DNA of 64,000 nucleotides from Hydrogenophaga borbori (lineage in GTDB: Bacteria; Pseudomonadota; Gammaproteobacteria; Burkholderiales; Burkholderiaceae_C): assembly GCF_003417535.1 (NCBI RefSeq), contig NZ_QVLS01000003.1, positions 1 to 64,000 of the forward strand, given 5' to 3'. This document shows, one piece after another, positions 1-13,077 of this stretch. The notes under the pieces are model-generated. The model worked only from the letters and a program-made list of their open reading frames with translations. It was not told the DNA's origin and made no database searches. Both the position numbers and the translations under genes were made by a program. Numbering within the stretch: the stretch's first letter is position 1; each line of letters starts with the position of its first letter.

Positions 1-1
1 C

Positions 2-1738
2 GCCATCAACGATCTGCCCGCGGGCCTGCTGCTGGACCTCTACGCCTACGCGGGCGGGCGCCCCGACGCGTACTTCGATCCCGATGGCGCGGCCAGACTC
101 ACCTACTACCTCATCGACACCGAGCCGGGCGTGTACAAGGCCAGCGGCGTGACGGCCCGCTGGGCCTTCTGGCTGCGCGACATGGGCGGCGCCAACGCCC
201 TCACGCAGGTGCTCTACGACCCGCGCGGCGGCTTCCTCGGCTCCTCCGCCAACCCGCTGGGCGCCTCCTCCAAAGCCTATGCGCAGTGGACTTCGTCCCA
301 GCCCAACACACAGGGCACCGTCCAGGCCTTCGTGTCCTACTACGTCAAGGACATGCTCTCGCCCGACAGCTTCACGCAGGAGATCGACGATGCCGCCGCC
401 CTGCAGCTGCTGGAGGACCTGCAGACCTTCGGTGACGTCACGCGCAAGTACATCGCGGCGGCGTGCTCGGGCGGCAACGCGGCAGGAGGGGCCGATTACC
501 AGCTCGTGCTGCCGAGCGTGAAGCTGCGCGGGGTCACGCTCTCACCGGGGGGCATCGCAGGGCTCAACGACGAGCCGGGTGGGCAACGCATCGATCAAGG
601 CGCCGATAGCCTGACGTGCCAGCAGGCGATGACGCCCGAGCGCGCCTTCCAACGGCTCAAGCGCGCGGTGCAGATCAAGGAGTCCGGCGGGATGGACTGC
701 AGCAAGACGGGCTGCGCCGCGTTGGCGCAGAACCCCGCAGGCACACCGGCCAGCTACGGCTCCACCCAGTTCGTGGTCTCCACCTTCGTGGACCGAATGC
801 TGACGTTCTCGGATGTGCGCAAACCCAGCACGAACCCGAACCTGGTCTATCAAACCTTGTTCAACAGCCAGGCGAATCTGAGCGAGGAGGAGAAGAAGGC
901 CTTGGGGTTCCTTGATGCGCAGGGGCAGGACACGGGATTGAGGCAGCGCTTGGACCAGGCGCTGCAGCATGCCGTCTACGTCCTGGGTGGAACCTACAAG
1001 GGACAACGTATTGTGGGTTGGAGAACCCGTTTGACGGCGAACACGCCGATCGACCCCGCCAGCGACAGCCAAGTGCAGCAGTTCGCCAAGGAAACAGGCT
1101 TCAGCCACACGCCCGGCAGCACGAGCAGTGAGGCGTACGGTATGTACGTCAGGATGGTGAGGTGGGCGAAGATGTTTGATTTGATGAATGAGCTTCGCAA
1201 GACCGCCAGAGGAAGCCCCGATGAAGCCTATGCATTGCTGAGAAAAGAAAGCCTTAAGGAGCAGGCGCAAGGCGTTGCCACGACAAAGGAACAGCAATTC
1301 GATGCACTGCTGGCCAATTTGGGGATCACGCGCGACGGGTTTCGTCTCTATCTGAAGCAGCCTGCGAACTGGAACGAAGGTTGGCAGGGCTTTGCTTCAG
1401 CTGCCGTCTTCACGGACAAAACGCTCAAGGCGATGCTATTAGATGCGCCAAGTGCCTTGTTCAAGAGCCGACAGAAATTCGATCTGATCTCCGACCGCGA
1501 GATTCGATGGAAGTACGCGGCGTACAGAGTCAAGTACCCCAATGAGACGGAAGAAGACATCGTGGCGCGCATCGGCTACTTCCATAACGCGGGTTCGGAC
1601 GCCACGACCTTGTCGATGGCGCGGAATTTTGGGTATGCGAAGGGATTGGTGGGCATCTGGAGCAATACCGCCAAAATGCCCTGCGACGTCATGAACGCGC
1701 CACGACTGGCACTCGACCCCATCAAATCGACGCAATAG
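2..1738 (+). CDS. Large protein of unknown function, 5' end missing, lysozyme-like motif
   Basis: The reading frame is open from the left edge of the window, so the true start lies outside; 578 residues are visible. I do not recognise the family. About 225 residues in there is a Lys-Glu-Ser-Gly-Gly stretch (near 676-690) followed about 20 residues on by Ala-Ser-Tyr-Gly-Ser-Thr-Gln-Phe (near 751-775). An ESGG plus YGxxQF pair recalls lysozyme and lytic transglycosylase cores, where the Glu is catalytic. There are few Cys and no membrane segment in the visible part. The last 650 bases have clearly lower GC and more A/T-ending codons than neighbouring genes, a sign of recent acquisition. The next gene begins 10 bases downstream and encodes an exported protein. 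Peptidoglycan-targeting effector is a guess only. Confidence 0.6.
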   Translation, partial: AINDLPAGLLLDLYAYAGGRPDAYFDPDGAARLTYYLIDTEPGVYKASGVTARWAFWLRDMGGANALTQVLYDPRGGFLGSSANPLGASSKAYAQWTSSQPNTQGTVQAFVSYYVKDMLSPDSFTQEIDDAAALQLLEDLQTFGDVTRKYIAAACSGGNAAGGADYQLVLPSVKLRGVTLSPGGIAGLNDEPGGQRIDQGADSLTCQQAMTPERAFQRLKRAVQIKESGGMDCSKTGCAALAQNPAGTPASYGSTQFVVSTFVDRMLTFSDVRKPSTNPNLVYQTLFNSQANLSEEEKKALGFLDAQGQDTGLRQRLDQALQHAVYVLGGTYKGQRIVGWRTRLTANTPIDPASDSQVQQFAKETGFSHTPGSTSSEAYGMYVRMVRWAKMFDLMNELRKTARGSPDEAYALLRKESLKEQAQGVATTKEQQFDALLANLGITRDGFRLYLKQPANWNEGWQGFASAAVFTDKTLKAMLLDAPSALFKSRQKFDLISDREIRWKYAAYRVKYPNETEEDIVARIGYFHNAGSDATTLSMARNFGYAKGLVGIWSNTAKMPCDVMNAPRLALDPIKSTQ

Positions 1739-1748
1739 GAGAAGCGTA

Positions 1749-2501
1749 ATGACACCAACTGCTTGGATATCGATCGCCACGACGTTGTTGATCGTTGCCT
1801 CGGGACCCGTGCAGGGGCAGGAGCCGTCAAACCCTTCGAACACCGAAGCCACGGGGTTGACGATCGATCTGCCCGCGTGCAGACGGGACATGAAAGCTTG
1901 GAAGTTGTTTTCTCCGGGAAAACTCGATGTTGACCCGAGACTATGGAACGACCCCTATTTCAAGCAACGGATCAAAGAGTCCGATGCGCGATGGCGCAAG
2001 GAGGATGTCATCGACGTAACTTGGGTCGACATCGACGGTGATGGCTGGTGCGATGCGATCGTCTCGAGCGACAAGGAGCCGTACGGAAACGTGAAGGGCA
2101 AGCCCATCTTGCTGTTCCAACCGCGAGAAATCCATTTGCGAACAGCGCAGGGCTTCAAGCCCTTTGGGGGAGGAAAACACTCGATTGACTACGAAGGCAG
2201 CTCTTTCACGGTTTACTGGGACACCGAATCCCACTCCGCCGCCATCTACTCGCGCATATGGCAAGGCAATCTCATTGCGGGGCTGGGGCCCGGCGACGAC
2301 GCCTTTCATTTCCGCCAGATGATGCGCGCCTCGTTCGCCGCTCACAAAGCCGGCAACGTCGATGAAGAGAGTCAATACGCCACCGAGGTCGAGCCCTTCC
2401 TCTATACCTCCAGGTACCTGCCCCGTGCGGTGGTCAAGCGCATCTGGGCCGAAGAGGCCCAACGCGCAGGGGTGGATTTGGCGTTTCCCTACGCCGATTG
2501 A
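1749..2501 (+). CDS. Exported protein with a DxDxDG calcium-binding-like motif, unknown function
   Basis: 250 residues beginning with a probable Sec signal peptide (hydrophobic residues about 5-20, cleavage near Gln-Gly-Gln at 22-24). Residues about 93-104 read VDIDGDGWCDAIV, the pattern of EF-hand or FG-GAP calcium loops (DxDGDGxxD). Two Cys (about residues 44 and 101) could form a disulfide in the periplasm. The start is preceded by GGAGAAG overlapping the upstream stop codon, so it is very probably translated from the same mRNA as the preceding large protein. Codon use and GC are lower than in the following genes. A periplasmic partner or immunity protein for the upstream product is possible but not shown by the sequence. 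Confidence 0.6.
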   Translation: MTPTAWISIATTLLIVASGPVQGQEPSNPSNTEATGLTIDLPACRRDMKAWKLFSPGKLDVDPRLWNDPYFKQRIKESDARWRKEDVIDVTWVDIDGDGWCDAIVSSDKEPYGNVKGKPILLFQPREIHLRTAQGFKPFGGGKHSIDYEGSSFTVYWDTESHSAAIYSRIWQGNLIAGLGPGDDAFHFRQMMRASFAAHKAGNVDEESQYATEVEPFLYTSRYLPRAVVKRIWAEEAQRAGVDLAFPYAD

Positions 2502-2583
2502 GCGTCGAGGTGTTGGGCCCAGCGAAAGAGGCCGCGGCGTGTCCCTCGCACGCAGACCACCAATCACGCCCTTGGGGCGCCAC

Positions 2584-2589
2584 TAGAAT
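2584..2589 (+). promoter_or_regulatory. Probable -10 box of ridA
   Basis: TAGAAT, the commonest -10 form in this window, lies 42 bases before the RidA start. No good -35 is seen. The gene itself has a clear Shine-Dalgarno (TTAGGAG), so this transcript has a leader. Confidence 0.4.
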
Positions 2590-2631
2590 GGCCCGCTCTT
2601 TTTCGCCATTCCCATCCCTTAGGAGCGACCG

Positions 2632-3099
2632 ATGAGCGCACTCGCCAAGCTCAAGCAACTGGGCATCACCCTGCCCCCCGTGGCCACCCCGGCCGCCGCC
2701 TACGTGCCCTTCGTGCAGACCGGCCAGTTGGTGTTCATCAGCGGCAACATCGCCCGCAAGGACGGCAAGGCCTGGGTCGGCCAGCTGGGCCTGACCATGG
2801 AAACCGACGAGGGCAAGGAGGCCGCGCGCAGCATCGCCATCGCCCTCATGGGCACGCTGCAGGCCGCCTGCCAGGCTTCGGGCAAGACGCTGGACGACGT
2901 CAAGCGCATCGTCAAGGTGCTGAGCCTGGTCAACAGCACGCCCACCTACACCGAGCAGCACCTGGTCACCAACGGCTGCAGCGAGCTGCTGGGCGAGGTG
3001 TTCGGCGACGCCGGCCAGCATGCGCGCAGCGCTTTCGGTGTGGCGCAGCTCCCCATGGGGGCCTGCGTGGAGATCGAGCTGATCGCGGAGCTGAACTGA
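2632..3099 (+). CDS. RidA family (YjgF/YER057c/UK114) enamine/imine deaminase-like protein
   Basis: 155 residues, the length and pattern of the RidA superfamily's longer clade. RidA proteins hydrolyse reactive 2-aminoacrylate and related imines released by PLP enzymes. The C-terminal stretch HARSAFGVAQLPMGACVEIE carries the conserved Arg (after His-Ala) and the Gly-Ala-x-Val-Glu-Ile-Glu ending that forms the active-site cleft between subunits of the trimer. No signal peptide, so cytosolic. Start chosen because TTAGGAG lies 6 bases upstream. It is monocistronic, facing the convergent small membrane gene. The exact RidA subfamily and substrate cannot be told from the sequence. Confidence 0.9.
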   Translation: MSALAKLKQLGITLPPVATPAAAYVPFVQTGQLVFISGNIARKDGKAWVGQLGLTMETDEGKEAARSIAIALMGTLQAACQASGKTLDDVKRIVKVLSLVNSTPTYTEQHLVTNGCSELLGEVFGDAGQHARSAFGVAQLPMGACVEIELIAELN

Positions 3100-3116
3100 G
3101 GCTCAGCGCTTGAGGT

Positions 3117-3296
3117 TCAGCGTTGGCGGCGCGCGTTCGCGCGCCGCACCTGCCGGCTCTGGCCGGCGGCTTGCTTCGCCTTCTCCCGGTCCGCGCGCCG
3201 CTGGGTGAAGTACCTCGTGGCGTAGCGGGACACAGCGAACGCCAGCACCCCGAACGCGACCGCGATCACCACGCCGGTGAGCTCGCCAGATGGCAT
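3117..3296 (-). CDS. Small single-pass membrane protein (59 aa)
   Basis: 59 residues: one hydrophobic helix (about residues 7-24, Val-Val-Ile-Ala-Val-Ala-Phe-Gly-Val-Leu-Ala-Phe) followed by a very basic tail rich in Arg, Lys and Gln, so probably inner-membrane with a cytosolic positive C-terminus. It starts four bases after the stop of the glycosylase gene, whose stop codon lies inside the AGGAG ribosome-binding site of this gene, so the two are co-translated. Function unknown. Confidence 0.65.
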   Translation of the reverse strand: MPSGELTGVVIAVAFGVLAFAVSRYATRYFTQRRADREKAKQAAGQSRQVRRANARRQR

Positions 3297-3300
3297 CGTT

Positions 3301-4431
3301 TCACTCCTGGGGCCCGCCCACGGCGCGCCCATAACCCGACAGAAACGCCTCGAAGCGCGCCAGTTCCTCGTCGAGCGCGCGCTTGAAGGCGGCATCGCGC
3401 GGCGCCCGGCCCGACACGAAACCCAGCTCGCGCACCAGGCGCCCGCGTTCCAGGCGCAGATTGGCCCAGCCCAGCACCTGTTCCCCCCACAGCAGCGGCA
3501 GCGCGTAGTGGCCCATGGTGCGCCGGGGCGCCGGCAGGTAGGCCTCGAAGCGGTAGGCCCAGCCCCACAGCATCTCGAAGCGGCGGCGGTCCCACACCAC
3601 CGGATCGAAGGGAGCGAGCAGCCGCAGGCCTGTCCCGTCCGGCTGGTGGCGGCGCGAGGCGGGGTTTTCGTCGGCCGGCCAGAACCAGGTGGTGCCATCG
3701 ACCACCGCGTGGCCGTAGCGCGTGCGCGCGGCCTGGGCGACGGCGCGGGCCTCGGCCGCGAGCTGCGGCGCGCCGTAGCGCAGCAGCGTGACCAGGTAGC
3801 CGAGGCTGGATGCGGGCAGCGGCGCGTAGAGGTTCACGATGGCGTCGACCAGCGCCTCGGCGCGCGCCCGGCGCGCGGCGGGACTGTCGTCCTGCGCGGC
3901 GTGCTCCATGGCCTCGTACAGCCGCGTGCCGCCTTCGCGCCGGCGCACGCGCAGCCAGCCGTGGTAGTGCATGTGGTCCAGCAGGCGCGTGCTGGCGTTC
4001 AGGTCGCCACCCCAGTAACCGGCCACGCGGCCGTGGTGGGCGAAGGCCTGGCCCACCTCGCGCGGGTGGGCCAGGCCGCGCTCGCGCACGAAATCGAGCA
4101 CGGCCCGCGCGCGCTGGGTGGTGTCGGCATCCCAGGCCTGGCGCGGCGTGCGCGGGTGCAGCAGGGCCAGCATGCCGCGCGGCACGAAGCCGTAGTTGAC
4201 GAAGGCGTCTTCCTCCAGGCCCAGGCGCTCGTAGCGGCGCTCCAGGTCGCCCGCGCGGTAGTCGCGCACGCGCTGGAACAGGATGAGGTCCTGCGCGCGC
4301 GCCGGCGCGCGCATGGGGTCGGCCTGCACGAAGCCCAGCCGGCGCACCGCGGCCGGCAGCGCCAGCGGCCTGAACAGGCTGCGCGCGATCGCGTGGCGGC
4401 GCAGCGCGTCGAGGGTCAGGGGCGTGGCCAT
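3301..4431 (-). CDS. Winged-helix DNA glycosylase of the AlkX/YcaQ (HTH_42) family
   Basis: 376 residues. The family (E. coli YcaQ, now AlkX) removes alkylated bases and unhooks interstrand cross-links; related AlkZ protects Streptomyces from azinomycin. The protein shows the tandem winged-helix pattern and near residues 36-38 the Gln-Ala-Asp triplet, matching the catalytic Q-x-D motif I recall for AlkX (AlkZ has QxQ). I place the start at the ATG at 4431; a TTG two codons upstream is open but has no reason to be used. It heads a two-gene unit with the 59-aa membrane protein. Cytosolic; role in DNA repair is inferred from family. Confidence 0.85.
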   Translation of the reverse strand: MATPLTLDALRRHAIARSLFRPLALPAAVRRLGFVQADPMRAPARAQDLILFQRVRDYRAGDLERRYERLGLEEDAFVNYGFVPRGMLALLHPRTPRQAWDADTTQRARAVLDFVRERGLAHPREVGQAFAHHGRVAGYWGGDLNASTRLLDHMHYHGWLRVRRREGGTRLYEAMEHAAQDDSPAARRARAEALVDAIVNLYAPLPASSLGYLVTLLRYGAPQLAAEARAVAQAARTRYGHAVVDGTTWFWPADENPASRRHQPDGTGLRLLAPFDPVVWDRRRFEMLWGWAYRFEAYLPAPRRTMGHYALPLLWGEQVLGWANLRLERGRLVRELGFVSGRAPRDAAFKRALDEELARFEAFLSGYGRAVGGPQE

Positions 4432-4464
4432 CGGCAACGAAGGAAGGCGCCGGGGCCGCGCGGC

Positions 4465-8777
<4,313 letters not shown>

Positions 8778-8785
8778 GGGCGCGG

Positions 8786-8791
8786 ATTGTA
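8786..8791 (-). promoter_or_regulatory. -10 box just upstream of parE
   Basis: TACAAT on the minus strand, separated from the parE ATG by eight bases (8778-8785). A start site about seven bases downstream of it would leave a one- or two-base leader. No Shine-Dalgarno or clear -35. Confidence 0.5.
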
Positions 8792-8933
8792 GGGGCGGAC
8801 GGCGAAAACCACTGGATGGATTCCCAGCCCTTCTGTCGGCGCGGGCCGGCGATGCCCTGCGCGCAACAAAAACGCGCAGAAATTTCAATCGCCCCTGCCT
8901 CCCCCGCGACGCCCGGGGCGAATGGCCCTTGGG

Positions 8934-8939
8934 CACAAT
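8934..8939 (+). promoter_or_regulatory. -10 box of the MFS gene, predicts leaderless mRNA
   Basis: CACAAT followed by exactly six bases and the ATG at 8946. No Shine-Dalgarno lies between them. Divergent to the near-leaderless parE promoter. Confidence 0.5.
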
Positions 8940-8945
8940 CCGCCG

Positions 8946-10181
8946 ATGACCTCCGCCACCCCGGGCGCTCCGCGCCTCTCCGCTACCCAGGTCCTGCTCT
9001 GCGGGGCCCTGATCGTCACCTTGTCCATGGGCATCCGCCACGGCTTCGGCCTGTGGCTGCAGCCCATCACCCAGGCCCAGGGCTGGACGCGCGAAACCTT
9101 CGCCTTCGCGCTGGCGGTGCAGAACCTGGCCTGGGGGGTGTTCGGCATCTTCGCCGGCATGGCGGCCGACCGCTTCGGCGCCTTCCGCGTGCTGCTGGTG
9201 TGCGCCGGCCTGTATGCCCTGGGCCTGGCGGGCATGGCGCTGTCCACGTCCACCCTGTCGTTCGCGCTCACCACGGGCGTGCTGATCGGCGCGGCCCAGG
9301 CCGGCACCACCTACGCCGTCATCTACGGCGTGATCGGCCGCCAGATCGCGGCCGAGCGCCGCTCCTGGGCCATGGGCGTGGCCGCGGCGGCCGGCTCCTT
9401 CGGCCAGTTCCTCATGGTGCCGGTGGAAGGCTGGCTGATCGCGGGGCTGGGCTGGCAGAACGCGCTGCTGGTGCTGGCGGTGGCGGTGCTGCTGATCGCG
9501 CCGCTGGCCGTGGGCCTGCGCGAGCCCGGTTTCGCGGGCAGCGCGCCGGCCAGGCGCGAGCAGACCATCGCCCAGGCCCTGCGCGAGGCCTTCCGGTACC
9601 GCAGCTTCCAGCTGCTGATGGCGGGCTATTTCGTCTGCGGCTTCCAGGTGGTGTTCATCGGCGTGCACATGCCCAGCTACCTCAAGGACAACGGGCTGTC
9701 GCCCCAGGTGGCCAGCTACGCGCTCGCGCTCATCGGCCTGTTCAACGTCATCGGCACCTACGCCGCCGGCGCGCTGGGCCAGCGCATCGCCAAGCGCCAC
9801 ATCCTGGCCTTCATCTACCTGGCGCGCGCGGTCGCCATCGCCTGCTTCCTGTGGGCGCCGCTCACGCCCCTGAGCGTCTACGTGTTCTCCTCGGTGATGG
9901 GCCTGCTGTGGCTGTCCACCATCCCGCCCACCAACGCCACCGTGGCGCAGATCTTCGGCGTGGCCCACTTGTCCATGCTGGGCGGCTTCGTCTTCTTCAG
10001 CCACCAGATCGGCAGTTTCCTGGGCGTGTGGCTGGGCGGCTACCTGTACGACCGGACCGGCAGCTACGACATCGTCTGGTACATCGCCATCGCCCTGGGC
10101 GTGTTCGCGGCCCTCGTGAACCTGCCGGTGCGCGAGGCGCCGATCCTGCGCGGGCCGCGGCGCGTGGGAGCCACCGCATGA
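8946..10181 (+). CDS. MFS transporter
   Basis: 411 residues with twelve hydrophobic segments in the two-bundle MFS arrangement. The loop after helix 2 has GMAADRFGAFR, a form of motif A (GxxxDRxG), and the N-terminus (GIRHGFGLWLQPITQAQGW) is typical of the monocarboxylate/oxalate-formate-like group. Substrate unknown. An ATG eight codons upstream is in frame, but ATG 8946 is preferred because CACAAT lies exactly six bases upstream. Its stop overlaps the start of a 41-aa gene (ATGA), which in turn overlaps a methyltransferase gene, so the three make one operon. Confidence 0.88.
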   Translation: MTSATPGAPRLSATQVLLCGALIVTLSMGIRHGFGLWLQPITQAQGWTRETFAFALAVQNLAWGVFGIFAGMAADRFGAFRVLLVCAGLYALGLAGMALSTSTLSFALTTGVLIGAAQAGTTYAVIYGVIGRQIAAERRSWAMGVAAAAGSFGQFLMVPVEGWLIAGLGWQNALLVLAVAVLLIAPLAVGLREPGFAGSAPARREQTIAQALREAFRYRSFQLLMAGYFVCGFQVVFIGVHMPSYLKDNGLSPQVASYALALIGLFNVIGTYAAGALGQRIAKRHILAFIYLARAVAIACFLWAPLTPLSVYVFSSVMGLLWLSTIPPTNATVAQIFGVAHLSMLGGFVFFSHQIGSFLGVWLGGYLYDRTGSYDIVWYIAIALGVFAALVNLPVREAPILRGPRRVGATA

Positions 10182-10303
10182 GCCTGCTGCAGCGCGGCCT
10201 GGTCTGGAGCGCGGCGCTTGCGGGCCTGCTGGCCACGTTCGCGCTGTACCAGCGGCCCGACTTCCTCGTGGACCTCGCCGACCGGCTCTGGAGCTGCTTC
10301 TGA
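10178..10303 (+). CDS. 41-aa membrane microprotein between MFS and methyltransferase genes
   Basis: A 41-residue frame beginning ATGA over the MFS stop codon and ending TGATG over the methyltransferase start. It has one hydrophobic helix (about residues 8-23, LVWSAALAGLLATFAL) followed by an amphipathic tail ending Leu-Trp-Ser-Cys-Phe. Both overlaps are of the kind seen in tightly coupled operons, which argues for real translation. I cannot assign a function. Confidence 0.55.
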   Translation: MSLLQRGLVWSAALAGLLATFALYQRPDFLVDLADRLWSCF

Positions 10304-10857
10304 TGCACGGCACGCTGGCGCCATCGGCCTGGGTGCGGCGCTGGTCCCACCTGGTGCCCGGGGGCGGCGCGGTGTTGGACGTGGCCTGCGGCCACGGCCG
10401 CCACCTGCGCTGGTTCGCGCAGCGCGGCCACCCGGTGACGGGCGTGGACCGGGACCCCGAGGCCATCGCCGCCATCCAGGGACTGGGCCGCGCCGTGCAG
10501 GCCGATATCGAGAACGGCCCCTGGCCCTTCGAGGGCCAGCGATTCGCCGGCGTGGTGGTCACCAACTACCTGTGGCGCTCGCTGATGCCCCACCTGCTGG
10601 ACAGCGTGGCCGAGGGCGGCGTGCTGATCTACGAGACCTTCGCCATCGACCACGCCAGCGTCGGCAAGCCCTCGCGACCCGACTTCCTGCTGCGCCCCGG
10701 GGAACTGCTCACGGCGGCCAGCGGTCTTCGCATCGTGGCCTATGAAGACGGTTTCTGCGCGGCCCCCGACCGCTTCGTGCAGCGCCTGGCGGCGGTGCGC
10801 GAGACCCGTTCCCGCGAGGCAGCACCCGCCCGGTACCCCCTGGATGCCGCTGGGTAG
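10303..10857 (+). CDS. Class I SAM-dependent methyltransferase
   Basis: 184 residues with a Rossmann methyltransferase core: motif I is VLDVACGHGRH (about residues 24-34), the acidic residue after strand 2 is in VTGVDRDPEA, and motif IV is about VVVTNYLW. The gene resembles TehB/UbiE-like small-molecule methyltransferases; the substrate is not evident. It overlaps the 41-aa gene by one base and is the last gene of the MFS operon. Cytosolic. Confidence 0.8.
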   Translation: MHGTLAPSAWVRRWSHLVPGGGAVLDVACGHGRHLRWFAQRGHPVTGVDRDPEAIAAIQGLGRAVQADIENGPWPFEGQRFAGVVVTNYLWRSLMPHLLDSVAEGGVLIYETFAIDHASVGKPSRPDFLLRPGELLTAASGLRIVAYEDGFCAAPDRFVQRLAAVRETRSREAAPARYPLDAAG

Positions 10858-10860
10858 AAT
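10855..10860 (+). promoter_or_regulatory. Probable -10 box of dapA
   Basis: TAGAAT at the very end of the methyltransferase gene, 66 bases before the dapA start. No clear -35. Confidence 0.4.
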
Positions 10861-10926
10861 GCTCCGCTTATCCGCCCCTCGAGGGCGTCCAGCGCGCGCC
10901 CGGCCGCGCTGACACACCGATCCGCC

Positions 10927-11814
10927 ATGCAAATGATCACCGGCAGCATCGTGGCCCTGGCCACCCCGTTCAACCCCGACGGCAGCGTCGATTACCCCGG
11001 CCTTCGCAAGCTGGTCGACTGGCACATCGCCGAGGGCACCGACTGCATCGGCGTGGTCGGCACCACGGGCGAATCGCCCACGGTCACGGTGGAAGAGCAC
11101 TGCGAAATCATCCGCGTATCGGTGGAGCAGGCCAACAAGCGCGTGCCCATCATGGCCGGCTGCGGCGCCAACTCCACGGCCGAGGCCATCAACCTCGCCA
11201 AGTTCGCGCGCGGCGTGGGGGCCGACTGCCAGCTGCAGGTGGTGCCCTACTACAACAAGCCCACGCAGGAAGGCCAGTTCCAGCATTTCAAGGCCATCGC
11301 CGAGGCCACGGGCGACCTGCCCATCGTGCTCTACAACGTGCCCGGCCGCACCGTGGCCGACATGCAGCTCGACACCGTGCTGCGCCTGAGCCAGGTCAAG
11401 GGCATCGTCGGCATCAAGGAAGCCACCGGCAACATCGAGCGCGCGCAGTGGCTCATCCGCGAGGCGCCGGCGGATTTCGCCATCTACTCGGGCGACGATC
11501 CCACCGCCGTCGCCCTCATGCTCTGTGGCGGCCACGGCAACGTGAGCGTCACCGCCAACATCGCGCCGCGCGCCATGCACGAGCTCTGCGTGGCCGCCGT
11601 CGCGGGCGACGCGAAGCAGGCCATGGCCATCCAGAAGCGCCTGCTGCCCCTGCACAAGCAGCTCTTCTGCGAATCCAACCCCATTCCGCTCAAGTGGGCC
11701 ATGGCCCGCCTGGGCCTGTGCGGCGAGACCATGCGCCTGCCGCTCACGCCCATGTCGCGCCAGTACGTGCCGCAGGTCGAAGCCGCACTGCGCGAGTCCG
11801 GCCTGCTGACATGA
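10927..11814 (+). CDS. dapA: 4-hydroxy-tetrahydrodipicolinate synthase
   Basis: 295 residues, normal DapA length. It condenses pyruvate with aspartate semialdehyde, the first step of the diaminopimelate/lysine branch, supplying peptidoglycan. The Schiff-base Lys is in [11 protein letters not shown] (about residue 164), the catalytic Tyr in [10 protein letters not shown] (about residue 136), and the GTTGE phosphate-like loop is near residues 46-50. Cytosolic (beta/alpha)8 barrel. It is followed after a palindromic repeat by bamC, the standard order in Burkholderiales. Confidence 0.95.
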   Translation: MQMITGSIVALATPFNPDGSVDYPGLRKLVDWHIAEGTDCIGVVGTTGESPTVTVEEHCEIIRVSVEQANKRVPIMAGCGANSTAEAINLAKFARGVGADCQLQVVPYYNKPTQEGQFQHFKAIAEATGDLPIVLYNVPGRTVADMQLDTVLRLSQVKGIVGIKEATGNIERAQWLIREAPADFAIYSGDDPTAVALMLCGGHGNVSVTANIAPRAMHELCVAAVAGDAKQAMAIQKRLLPLHKQLFCESNPIPLKWAMARLGLCGETMRLPLTPMSRQYVPQVEAALRESGLLT

Positions 11815-11900
11815 AACACCCCCGCCGCGCTTCGCGCGTCCCCCTCAAGGGGGCGGCACCTGCGGCCTGGCAAAGCCAGTTCCGCGGTGCCACTCCACAA
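11815..11900 (+). repeat. Palindromic dispersed repeat, copy 1
   Basis: An ~80-bp element starting directly after the dapA stop. It contains CCGCCGCGCTTCGCGCG, then the palindrome CCCCCTCAAGGGGG, then a GCGGC..GGCAAAGCC..TTCCGCGG part. Closely related copies are at 15374-15452 and, inverted, 29641-29722; a fragment is at 13078-13100. Confidence 0.75.
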
Positions 11901-11954
11901 GGCACGCGCGCGGGACACTGAAGCCACCTTCCCGTTCTTCTGCCCTTACCCCTC

Positions 11955-13076
11955 ATGCCGATGCGCTCATTCGCCCACTCCGCACGTCCGCTCTTTCGCC
12001 TCGGCCTGATCGCGTGCGCTGCGCTGCTCGCCACGGGTTGTTCCATCCTCAAAGAGGACAAGATCGACTACAAGACCGCGCAGGAAGGCAAACGGCTGGA
12101 TGTGCCGCCCGACCTGACGCAGCTCAGCCGCGAGTCGCGCTACGTGGTGCCGGGCTCGGCCGTCACCGCCAGCGGCTTCCAGGCCGGCCAGGCCAATGCC
12201 GCCGCCGCACAGGGCAGCGGCACCGCCACCGTGGAGGTGGGCGACGTGCGCATCGAACGCGCCGGCTCGCAGCGCTGGCTGGTGGTCAACCGCCCGGCCG
12301 GCCAGCTGTGGGGCCCCATCCGCGACTTCTGGCAGGAGAACGGCTTCCTGCTCGAGACCGACCAGGAAACCCTGGGCATCATGGAAACCGACTGGGCCGA
12401 GAACCGCGCCAAGCTGCCGCAGGACATCATCCGGCGCACCATCGGCCGCCTGTTCGACAGCCTCTATTCCACCGGCGAGTACGACAAGTTCCGCACCCGG
12501 CTGGAGCGCAACGCCAGCGGCGGCACCGAGATCTACATCACCCACCGCGGCATGGTCGAGGTCTATGCCAACCAGCGCGAGAACCAGACCGCGTGGCAGC
12601 CCCGCCCGGCCGACCCGGAGCTCGAAGCCGAATTCCTGCGCCGCCTGATGGTCAAGCTCGGCGTGAGCGAGACCCAGGCCCAAGCGGTGGCCGCCACCGC
12701 GCCCACGAAGTCGCAGGCCGCGCGCGTGACCACGGTGAACAACCGGCCGGCGCTGCAGTTCGAGGACAACTTCGACCGCGCCTGGCGCCGCGTGGGCCTG
12801 TCGCTGGACCGCAGCGGCTTCACGGTGGAAGACCGCAACCGCAGCGAAGGCACCTACTTCGTGCGCTACGTGGAGCCGGCCAAGCCGGGTGAGAAGCCCG
12901 GCTTCTTCGCCCGCATGTTCGGCGCCGACGACAAGCAGCCCACGCCGCAGCGCTACCGCATCGTCGTCAAGAGCGAGGCCGAGCTGACCACGGTGTCGGT
13001 GCTCGACGCGCAGGGCCAGCCCGACGGCTCGGCGAATGCGCAGCGCATCGTGCAGCTGCTGGCCGCGGATCTGTAA
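11955..13076 (+). CDS. bamC: Outer-membrane assembly lipoprotein BamC
   Basis: 373 residues. The N-terminal signal ends in a lipobox (LLATGCS, lipidated Cys about residue 29), so it is an outer-membrane lipoprotein. After the mature N-terminus comes the unstructured stretch with LDVPPDLTQL, which in E. coli BamC contacts BamD, then two helix-grip domains. It is part of the BAM complex that inserts beta-barrel proteins. The ATG at 11961, two codons in, is an equally possible start. The dapA-bamC order agrees with the assignment. Confidence 0.92.
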   Translation: MPMRSFAHSARPLFRLGLIACAALLATGCSILKEDKIDYKTAQEGKRLDVPPDLTQLSRESRYVVPGSAVTASGFQAGQANAAAAQGSGTATVEVGDVRIERAGSQRWLVVNRPAGQLWGPIRDFWQENGFLLETDQETLGIMETDWAENRAKLPQDIIRRTIGRLFDSLYSTGEYDKFRTRLERNASGGTEIYITHRGMVEVYANQRENQTAWQPRPADPELEAEFLRRLMVKLGVSETQAQAVAATAPTKSQAARVTTVNNRPALQFEDNFDRAWRRVGLSLDRSGFTVEDRNRSEGTYFVRYVEPAKPGEKPGFFARMFGADDKQPTPQRYRIVVKSEAELTTVSVLDAQGQPDGSANAQRIVQLLAADL

Positions 13077-13077
13077 T

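Noticed and set aside
8778..10565. A 596-codon upstream extension of parE
   Set aside because: It is antisense to the MFS gene and has low-complexity composition; parE clearly starts at 8777.
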